Shown: piece by piece, positions 50,241 through 60,479 of the stretch
Layout of the letters: each line of letters opens with the position of its first letter
How positions within the stretch are numbered: the first letter of the stretch is position 1
Origin: Trema orientale
Lineage: Eukaryota; Streptophyta; Magnoliopsida; Rosales; Cannabaceae
Direction of reading: 5' to 3'
Length of the DNA: 64,000 bases
NCBI GenBank assembly: GCA_002914845.1
Contig: JXTC01000028.1
Location: 1,533,177-1,597,176, forward strand
Notes under the pieces: model-generated
What the model was told of the DNA's origin: nothing
What the model saw: only the letters and a program-made list of their open reading frames with translations
The model's database searches: none
Translations under genes and position numbers: made by a program

Positions 50241-53200
50241 TATTTTTAGTAGTGGTAGGCAACGGCGATACGGTTACAGTAGAAGCAATAGGTCTCTTTA
50301 GGTTGTAATTAGGTTCTGGTTTATTTTTTGATTTGGATGAGACATTCGTTGTACCATTATTTAGATGGAATTTAATTTTCATTTCAGTTTTGGATAAATC
50401 TAGTTATTTTTGTTTATTTGGAAATAATCAATTTAGTCTTTTTTAAAATTCCGATATTATTGCGACTGGTATTTTGATTGATAACCTATATAAAATCGAT
50501 ACTATTCCCTCAATTAATAAAACTTTGCATATCGAGAAACGTAGTACAAAATGCAAAACCATTGAAAATTTCTCTATGTTATGGGACAAGCGATTAGGAC
50601 ATATCTCCAAAAAGAGAATACAACGTCTTGTGTCAGATGAAATTCTTGACCCATTTGACCTCACAGACTTCACAGTTTGTGTTGAATGTATTAAAGGCAA
50701 ATAGATAAATGTACGTAAATTAGGTGCTAATAGGAATTCCGGTGTCTTAGAACTGATACATACTGATATATATGGGTCATTCTCTATGGCTTCATGGAAT
50801 GACCAATAATATTTCATCACACTTATAGACGATTACTCTTACTATGGGTACTTATATTTAATTCATGAGAAGTCATAATCCCTGGACATATTTAAGGCTT
50901 TCAAAGCCGATGTTGAAAATCAACTCGACAAGAAAATTAAAGCCATCAAATCCGATCGTGGTGGTGAATACTACGGTAAGTATGATGGATCTGGTGAGCA
51001 ACATCCAGGTTCCTTTGTCCAGTATCTAGAGGAATATGGAATCATCCCACAATATATAATACCAGAAAAACCTAGCATGAATGGTGTTATTGAGCGACGA
51101 AACCAAACACTTAAGAACATGGTGAAGAGTATGATTAGTCATTCCTCACCTGAATCACTCTGGGGAGAAGCACTTAAGACTGTAGTTTACATACTCAATA
51201 GAATACCCAGCAAATCAATAGCTAAAACTCCATATGAACTATAGACAGGCAAGAAGCCTAGTATTAGGCACTTGCATATTTGGGGTTGTCCAACTGAGCC
51301 AAGACCATATAAGCCACATGAAAAGAAACTGGACTCAAGAACAATAAGCTGCTATTTTTTTGACTATGCTGAAAGATTAAGAGGTTTTAAGTTTTATGAT
51401 CCCTCTATCATGTCCTTTTTTGAGATGAGTAATGCGAGATTTCTTGAGGATGTTGAGGTTTAGGGGGGAGATAAGATAAGGAATATTGTCTTTGAGTTGT
51501 CCCATATGAGGAAGTTCCATTAAGAAGATCTGCTAGAGAAAGGAGAAACGCGATTCCAGATGATTACATCGTCTATCTCCTAGAGCATAAGTTTGACATA
51601 AGAGTGGAAAATGATCCAATCAATTTCACTCAATAGTGGATCGCTGCCATGGAGGATGAGATAAAATCCATGAAAGACAACGATGTTGGGGATCTCGTCG
51701 AATTGCCAGCATGAAAGAAACTCATTGGTTGTAAATAGATTTTTAAAACTAAAAAGGATTCCAAAGGCAATATCAAGAGATAAAAGGCTCGTCTAGTTGA
51801 CAAGGGTTTCACTTAGAAAGAAGGCATTGACTATAAAGAGACTTTCTCTCCAGTTTTTTCGAAAGACTCTTTCAGAATAATTATGGCACTAGTAGCTCAT
51901 TTTGATTTAGAGCTACACCGGATGGATATAAAGATTGCAAGCAATGATATAGACTTACTACACGAAACCAAGATATTTCTATCAAACAAATTTGAGATAA
52001 AAGATCGTGGGGACGCCTCTTTTGTATTAGAGACTAAAATACACCAAGATCGTTCTCAGGATATAATTGAGTTATCATAAAAGAGCTATATCGAAAAGGT
52101 GCTTAATAGATTTGGTATGAGTAAATTTGTCCCAGGAGATACACCCATTACAAAGGGTGATAAAATCAGTCTCATTCAATGCTCCAATAATGAGTTTGAA
52201 GCTAAAAAAATATAAAAGATTCCTTATGCATCTACAGTAGGGAGTATGATGTATGCTCAGCTATGTACGCGTCCAGATATAGTATACGTAGTTAGAATAT
52301 TAGGCAGATATTTAAGAAACTCTGGTATGGATTACTGGACAGCAGAAAAGAGGGTTTTACGATATTTACAGAGATCAAAAGATTACATATTTACTTATCG
52401 CAGATCTGATTATTTGGAGATCGTGGAGTATTCTGACTCCGATTACACTGGACTAGATAGTAAGAGATCCCTTTCAAGCTATATTTACCTGCTTATTAGA
52501 AGAGCTATATCATGGAAGAGTGTTAACAGATGCTCACAGCTTCTTCTACTATGGAGGTAGAATTTATAGCTTGTCATGAGGCATCGAATCAAGGAATATA
52601 GCTGCGGAATTTTATCACCGCGCTGTGAATTATCGATGGTATTGAAAAGCCATTGAAGATTTATTATGATAATAGAGTCATTGTTCTATATTGCAATAAC
52701 AATAGAAACTCGTCAAAGTTTAAACATATAGATATTAAGTTTCTAGTTATTAAAAAAAGAGTTCAGAGTCACGTAGTATCTATAAAACATATTGGCACTA
52801 ACTCCATGTTGACTGATCCGTTCACCAAAATTCTAACGCCTAAGGTTTTTCATGAGTACACTGCTCATATAGGTGTTGTACCATTTAAAGATGTTCAGAA
52901 TTAGTGAGAGTTAGATTTTATAAGTTCTCTTGTAATAAACACATTTATTATTTGATATCAATAAAGTGATGATTTTCCTTTATACTCTGTATTTATATTT
53001 TATTTTCTTTCTATTTGCCGTTTTGTATAAAGTTGCGATTTTGTATAAAGTGAAAGACTAGGGTTGATTCATTGGAATCATAAAGTAGGATCAAATAGAA
53101 ATAGGCATGTAAGATCACTTTTCGTGTAATTTCTATGCCATACATCTATACTTGATCTGTATCATTGCGTGTATTGATTTGGCAATTATTGATGGGTTTA

Positions 53201-53369
53201 ATTGCCTACCTAAGTGCAATGAAGGCTGCTTTCGTGTCATGTTGATATACAAGATAGTTCAGATTGTCTTAAGGAGTAATTTCGTAATTAATAGACAGCA
53301 ATAAAGTGTGCACTCAAGTTTTCATTGTATAATTGTTTCAGGAAAACTCATGTAACCCAAGTGAGAGAT

Positions 53370-53886
53370 TATTGGGTTATATATATATACATAAATTCTA
53401 AAGTGGGCTACAAGTTTTTTATATAACAATTATATATATTAGGGCTATCTAATTAAGTGGGGACTTTAAGTGATCTAATTATAGACTCAAGAAATTACCA
53501 ATTAAGTATGGACTGTGTAATGTGTAGTTACTCAATACTGGACCAATAAGGATTGATGGGGTCTCTATTGGCTGTCAGTATATAAGAACATAAATATTAG
53601 AGTTTTGGTCCTCAAGCCAAATAGAACGTACGCTCTTCTCCTCTATCTCCATCAACAGAGAAAGAACCCAAAGAGCATACATAGAGTATTCTAGCTGTGG
53701 AAGACTTTTTACCCTCAGGCTTTAATTAATACATCATTTCTGCTTACGTGATCACATCCTTTGCTGTCAAACACAATGGATCTAGAATAGTTACGGGTTT
53801 TCTCTCAATAAATCTTTTCCTGACAATTTGGCATGATAGATTTTAGGATTGTATTTAGTTTAACAATCCATTATGCATATCTAATA
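53370..53886 (+). repeat. Copia 3' LTR
   Basis: 517 bp. Preceded by a polypurine-like AAGTGAGAGA (53360-53368), starts TATTGGGTTA (TG changed to TA), ends GCATATCTAATA. Confidence 0.88.
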
Positions 53887-53924
53887 TTTCTTGTTTCACT
53901 GTTTAATTCAAATTTAAGATACAA

Positions 53925-55219
53925 GGAGAGAAAATGAGACGTCTGCTCGAGCTTTTTTCTTGCTCTTCCATAATAACAACGTTGTCTTTGGTGGATGGTG
54001 GAATGATATTAGTCTTTTTGATACCTAAATTTATATGTACCTTTTTTATTAGCTTACTTTAGGTGATCATTTTTCTTTTCTTTTCTTTTTTTTTTTTTCG
54101 AAAGGAATGATCAAGTACTTTTTAATTGACATGTTGTAATATAATCATTTAGCTGTCCAGCTTATTAGGTGTTATTGATATGATGAAATATATGGAACTT
54201 TATATTAATGGATATTATTGCAATTATTAAAAATTTTGTATCAAGTTTTAATTAATTATACACAATAAATAATTTGAAAATATTAATATTGAAGCGTAAT
54301 TATTGTAGTAGAAGTTAACAAAAGTAGGATTTTTTATGAAATTTATAAAAATAATCACCTGTTCGTTGTAAGTTGCTGGTATCATTAAAAAAGCAAGGAC
54401 TAAATCATCAAGTGAAATAGATTCAGACATATCTTTTGAAGATAAATTTTTGTACTTTTTTTTTTTAATTTTAGATTTTTCCTTCCATATTCTCCCATCA
54501 ACTAGATAAGGGAAAACTTTCTATAAGGAAATCATATTTCTTTCTTTCCATATTTCTCCTAACAACCAAATATGAGAGAACAATTTCCTACTTTCCATAC
54601 CTTTTTCTTTCCTTATCTTTTCTTAATTTAGCCTTTTCTCTCTTTGACAAAATCCAATGCACCAATAAACCGAGAGTTGAAACTTTCTTCTGTTCTCTCT
54701 TATGTTCAAACGTGTTATGGATTATTATTTCAAAAAATAATAAATAAATAAGTGCTATGAATTAAAGTTGCCCTTCCTTCAATTAATACATTAATAGAAC
54801 GGTATATGCGTCTGTCACATAGGCAAGGCAACTGTAGATGTTTATTAAATTTATCTTTTCTTACCCTCCATTAAAAAATTAAATTCTTTATCTTGCATCT
54901 CTCTCCTTATAAAATTTGTTGGATCATTATACTGAGATTTTTTCTTTTCAACGAGTTTCTTATTTGATTTAAAAATATATGACAAACATAATGACAGAGA
55001 GCAAGAGATCGAGAGAGAGATGTGGTATTATATTTTTACTTTTAAATGTGACTAAGATAATTCTTGTTACATTTTTTCTCTAAGAGCTAGAGATAGATAG
55101 AGGAGACTCAGGAGTCAGGAGACAGAAAAATAAGAAAGGAAGGCCTTTTTTTTTTTTTTTTTCCTTTCCTTTAATTTAGTACATTGCAATTTGATTTTAT
55201 TTTGCTACTCTCTAAAGTA
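53925..55219. other. Intergenic, nothing recognised
   Basis: AT- and T-rich; a 60-codon minus-strand frame at 54248-54430 has no recognisable feature. Confidence 0.5.
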
Positions 55220-56460
55220 CTCGTGTATCAAAGGATACTTGTGTTTGGTTGCTCAGAAATCTTCCCTAGATAATGTCTGAAAAGGAGGGATCAGGAAATG
55301 GTGTTGGAAAAAGGCAGAGCTAAGAGGCCCATGAATTTTTTTACTTTTAAGGGATAACGTTCCAGGAATAACCAAGCTAGCCATTGGCAGCCTAATCTAT
55401 GAAGAAACCAGGAGAGTTCCAAAAAAAAAAATGTACCCAAAAAATGTAATTTGTGTGATGCTATATATAATTAACATAGAGCACGCTTGGAGGAATATAG
55501 TCATTGCGGATTTTGTTTATGATCTGAAGAGGCAAGGCCCTACGTACTCTCCGTGGCTTTGGTGGCTAATTAAGCTTTAATTAAGCTCCATAAATATGTA
55601 CAATTTGTTTTTGTTTCAGGGATTTATAGCTTTTCTCGTTTCTTGATCATGGTCATGACTCAATCTCTATTCTCTACTAATTTGAATTCAATAAAATTTT
55701 AGTACTGCTTAATTAAGAAAAAGAAAAAAAGAAGAGCCGCGTGCGATTTTGGGTCCAAAAATAGATAGAGTAGCTTAATGGAATTTTTTGTAACACTTAC
55801 TTTAACAATTCGAGGGGAAGGGATGTGTAATTTATTTTGAGGGGCAAAGTGAAGCCAACCTTCAAAATTTGGCGGGAAAATTCAATCAAATAAAATTTAA
55901 ATGATAATGCATGCACTACTCTTGTTTATTGTTTCTTTTTTTTTTAATCTATTTTATAGTTTTAATTACAATGTACTAATTCTTTTCTGTCTCTTCCATA
56001 GGCATAGATGAATGCTTTAAGGTGTCAAGATTTTCTTTAAAAAAAAAAAAATGACTTTTTTCTATTTATTTGGTTTTGTTAATTTTATAGTGAGATATTA
56101 ATTTTTGTTTATCGTGTGATTAAAGTATGTAGCCAAGCGATCGGCGGAATAATTATGGAACTATAATTAGTTAACTATTAATCATTAACCATTAACGGTT
56201 TTTATACGGTGGTTGGCAAAAAAGAAAAGTCGGTAATCATTAGTGGTTCGTTAGCTGTTACTCGTTAATAGTTAGTCGTTGACCGTTATGAAAAAGTTCA
56301 CTTTAATTTTTCCTTGTACTCCTAGATTTGAGCTCTACTGTTTAATTGGACTTAGTTTCCAATAGGTTTTCCTACAAGACACTCATTTACTTGTTAATAA
56401 CTTGAAACCCAGAATTTACATTCTATTCTTGATTGTTTAATTCAAATTTAGTATACCATG
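55220..56460 (+). repeat. Local duplication copy B
   Basis: Uninterrupted partner of copy A (31240-31475, 42385-43551 and 53887-53925). It lies 740 bases upstream of the MBD-like gene start. Similarity is moderate with small indels, so the duplication is older than the transposons that split copy A. Confidence 0.8.
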
Positions 56461-57049
56461 TGAAAAGTTGCTTAATCTATCAGTTTCTTATGAACTTCTC
56501 AAAAAAAAAAAAGGTTTAATTTAAACTGAATTGTATTGAGCACCAAGAAAAACATATGCTTTGTACAATTTGGAGTCACTAATGATATACATATCTCAAT
56601 TCTACAATTGGGAAGAAACGTCATCATGACAACGTGATTCTTTTCTTAATGATATCAATTAATTAGCAAATAAGGTATGGTAATTACACTGACAACAAAC
56701 TTCCTTTGTAAGAGATTAATCATAAAGCTTTTTCGAGATAATACATGACAAGTCAAGAGACACAAGAGACAAATAGCTGGATATTTCTGATGGGCGATAC
56801 AATTTGGACGAGGCTAATTTTTCATTTTTGATATACTGACAATAAAAAGAAAATCTGTACTCATACCAATTTAAGTCTTCAAATTGAGAATTAGGTTCAA
56901 TTCTTGTAATACATACTTCATTTTAAATGGAGCGCGCACACAAACAATCCATATTTGGGAAAAAAAATAAGTAAAAATATTAACCTCTTTCAATCAATAT
57001 ATTGTATCAATATCCACCTACCCAGATGAAAGAATATCACCTTTTTGAG

Positions 57050-57115
57050 AAGAGTCTCTATCTCTATCTCTCCGCCTTCTTCCTCTCTCTCCCTCTCCCT
57101 TTCTTCAATATAAAC
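57050..57115 (+). promoter_or_regulatory. Pyrimidine patch and TATA-like core promoter of the MBD-like gene
   Basis: A CT-rich run (57055-57104) followed by CAATATAAACACC at about 57106-57118 resembles a plant Y-patch plus TATA arrangement. The leader to the ATG would be about 60-70 bases. Confidence 0.5.
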
Positions 57116-57202
57116 ACCCTTTGAAGAACCCTAAGTCTCGCCCTCTCTATCACATTCTGTCCCTACCCTCTTGATAGCTAACCCTTTAATCTTTAGGTCA
57201 AG

Positions 57203-60200
57203 ATGTCACCGTCGAACAACAACTCCCAAAAGTCAACTCAGGAGTTGGAGAAGTTCAAGAGTACTATTGGTTGGGAGATAGTTCCTTATGTCCCCAGAAT
57301 AGGGCAAGAGTGTGATCTTTCTGAAGAACAGGTTGTTCTTTTGCGTTCCCATCTCTCCAAAATAGTCAAAAAAATTGTTGGTGTAAGTTATATACTATTG
57401 ATTTTCCTTTCCCATGTTTGCAAATATCTCTAAAGGTTATTGTATATGTATGCATATATAAAATGTGGTTAATCGTAATAGATATATGCATGTACAGATT
57501 CACGGTTTGTGGTAACTATACTATTTGATTTATGTGAAAAGTAAACAATCTTCATTTTCATGACAGATATCTATGGCAGAACTGAAAGCAATGTTTCCCG
57601 ACGATACTGTAATAGATGCGGCTCCTGTAGCTTATAGACTGCCCTATGATTACGACCCCAGGAACACAATTAGACTCGACGTGGTAAGAATCTCAATAAT
57701 ATATTGTTCCACTTAATTATAATTATCCTATAGATTGATTGAACAGTAAGTATGTGTGTGTAATTTTTCTTATGGATCTAATGAACAACGTACGTCTTTG
57801 TTTTCGTTGTGTGATAGATCGAGTATTTCTCCCATTTAGAAAAATAGTTTTGAGTTGTGTGTGGTAAAAATTGAATATTCGTCATTTACAAAAACAATTT
57901 TTTGTGTGTGTTATGAGGAGTATGATAGAAAGTACATTTCTACCATTTAGAAAAACAATTTTATGTGTGGATTTTTGTGTGTGATAGAAGGTACATTTCT
58001 ACTATTTAGAAAAAAAAAAAATTTGTGTGGATCTGTTGTGTGTAATAGAAAGTGCATTTCTACCATTTAGAAAAATAATTTTTTGATTATTGTATGGATC
58101 TGTTGTGCATGTGATAGAAAGTGCATTTCTACCATTTAGAAAAATAATTTTTCAAAAACAAATTTTTTGTGTGGATCTGTTTTGTTTGATAGAAAGTGTA
58201 TTTTTACCATTTAGAAAAATATTTTTTTGTGTGGATCTGTTGTGTATGTGATAGAAAGTGCATTTCTACTATTTAGAAAAATAAGTTTTCTGTGATTGTG
58301 TTGCGTGCGGTAGATAAAACCGCATTTTTTCTATTTTAAAAAATATTGTGTTGTCATAGAAAGTGTATTAATTTTTGCAATATTTTAGATAAGTAATAAT
58401 GTTTATGTGTCGTTCCCGCCAACAAAATAATTTTGTCTTTCTATTGTGTGCTACGGAAAACGCATTTCTTCCATATAGAAAAAAGAAAGTTTTGTGCTTG
58501 TGTTTTTGTGTGTGCGTGTGCGTGGATTTTTTTTTTTTTTTTTTGAGTAAATTTTTTTTTTTGGTGTTGTGTGTGACAGAAAGTGCATTTCTGCCATTTC
58601 GAAAAATAATTTTGTGTAAATTGTGTTGTGTGTGTGATTGAAAGTGCATTTCTGCCATTTTGAAAAATAATTGTGTGCGATTAAAGTGCACTTCTGCCAT
58701 GTGAAAAAAAAATTTCATGTGCGTTTCACTTGTGTGCGATTAAAGTGCATTTCTTCCATGTAGACAAATAGTTATGTTTCTGTGTTGTGTATGACAGATT
58801 AAGGTGCATTCGTGTCATTTAATAAGATAATTTTGAGTATGAGAAAAAGCGCACTTCTACCCTTTAGAACAACAATTTTGTGCGTGTATTTTGTGTGTAG
58901 AGACTTAGAAAGTACAATTTTTTCCATTTAGAAAAATAATTTCGTGTCTCCAGTGTTTGTGTTGTGTGAGAAAGAAAATACATTTATGCTATTCAGAAAA
59001 GTAATTTATGTGTGTACATGTTTATGTTGTGTGTGATAGAAAGTGCATTTCATCTATTTGGTCAAATAATTTGTCAAAAAATTGTTAAGAAGAGAAACTT
59101 TAAAAGTTATGACAACAATGATAATAACATTATTTTTAAGAATGGGATAGTAAAATCCACACCAATATTACAGTATGCTTGCTATAAAAGCAGAAAATGG
59201 ACGTGTATTTGAACACTTATGATTTCTACATATTGTTTTCCGGATATTAAACAACATACATATATATATATATATGACTAATGATTTACTCATTTATATA
59301 AAGATTATCATATTATTCTTTTCGCAGCAATCGGGTGAGCAATCACAGAAGACCAAATTGCGAACCGCGACAGTTCTTGCCGGCGAGGTGTCATTTTCCT
59401 TCGAACTTCCTAATGATTTTCCTTTCAATGGTTCGGATATTGATAAGGTTGGTTACTTAGCTGAATGCTATCTCATTTTTGAAAAAAATTATATTACACT
59501 TATTATGCATATGCAATGGCAACCATCTCATTATTAATTGAATTTTTTGTTTATAAAGTTGCTTAGACCAGGAGAAAAAGGAAGAACGACTGCCCGAAAC
59601 GAACGCAAGTTTCTTTTCTCAGAGAGACTGCGTGGCTGGAAAGTCGAACGAAGACAACGAGTTAATAAGCGATACGATCTGGTAATTATCAGACGCATTA
59701 TTAATTTCTTTGGTTGTACATGCATCTCTTACAATCTAAGTTTATTGTTGAAGATGAATAACATATATCTTACTAAATAAAAAACTATCCAAGTGTGATG
59801 GCCTTTTTTATTTTTGTACTTTTCTTCTTCTTTTTTTTTTTAATTAAATTTTCCCGCTTTGAGTTGTTGAGCGTGAGATCAAAAACAGCCTCTCGGGGTG
59901 TCAGTATTGGGATCCTTGAGTTCTTCCTTGATGCTTATGCGACTTTTCTCTACACGACTGTATTTATTAAACCTAATGTTTCTTTTGAGGGTTTCAATTG
60001 AGAGAAAATTTATTGAAACCCTAGCTAGGTTATGATTCTATTTTTACCATTTGAAACATGTATTTTGAAGGGGTAAAAATACATAAAGAAAAGAGGTGCT
60101 TGATTGACCTTTTAACCATAGCAATAGTTGTATAATTAAACTCTACTATGCGCTCGATAAATCTAATGTATAAGATTTTGAAAAAAAAAAAAAGAGAGAA

Positions 60201-60447
60201 AAAAAAGTTTGTTTTATTTTTTTATGTATAACATTATTATTTATTACTGCGCTTGTATTACGTGTAGTACTACCGTCATGAGGAATCAGGAGCTCATCTC
60301 CGGTCAGTCATTGAGGTTGTCAATTTTTTGCTGTATGAGGTTAACCCTTACAAGAGGAAAACACAATACAAGACGACTTTGGTGAACGAGAACGTGGATA
60401 ACTCGCACAAGAAGAAAACACAAAACAAGACTACTTTGGTGAGTGAG

Positions 60448-60479
<32 letters not shown>

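Larger units (their letters stand above)
46518..50254. mobile_element. CACTA transposon, complete borders, non-autonomous
   Basis: 3737 bp. Starts CACTACAAGAAAAATGG and ends CTATATTTTTAGTAGTG, with target duplication GTA at 46515-46517 and 50255-50257. Both subterminal regions are arrays of short hairpins built from AAGGCGCTTTT and its complement. The interior (46800-49980) is AT-rich; frames at 47880-48131 and 48384-48587 (minus) and 49573-49794 (plus) show no transposase motif. Insertion was into the protease region of a Copia. Confidence 0.95.
45560..52905 (+). pseudogene. Copia gag-pol, decayed and split
   Basis: Gag at about 45560-46350 ends in a zinc knuckle CFFCKKVGNV whose His is replaced. 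The protease follows at about 46420, but the usual DSGA reads NIGAT, so the catalytic Asp is lost. The CACTA lies within the next segment; removing it plus one GTA restores the reading frame (codons flanking 46517 and 50258). Integrase spans 50480-51470 ([17 protein letters not shown]). RT (51630-52560) lacks everything between the RMDIK block and ASNDIDLLHETK near 51932, including the catalytic YVDD, a loss of roughly 400 bases. RNase H (SDSDYTG, YCNNNRNSSKFKHIDIKF) ends near 52904. Numerous stops. Confidence 0.93.
43790..53886 (+). mobile_element. Ty1/Copia retrotransposon split by a CACTA element
   Basis: LTRs about 43790-44327 and 53370-53886 share AAAGTGGGCTAC, ATCTAATTAAGTGG, GGACCAATAAG and ATTATGCATATC. 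The left LTR start is blurred by an expanded (AT)n run (43791-43833). The primer-binding site is GTGATATCAGAGT near 44328-44341. Gag, protease, integrase, RT and RNase H are in Copia order on the + strand. The CACTA at 46518-50254 divides it; net length is about 6.35 kb. It is defective: stops, loss of the protease aspartate, and a deletion of the RT core. LTR divergence is moderate. Confidence 0.93.

Noticed and set aside
58368-58718. Reading frames inside intron 2 of the MBD-like gene
   Set aside because: They cross the intronic minisatellite; the repeated LPFRK-like words come from the DNA unit.
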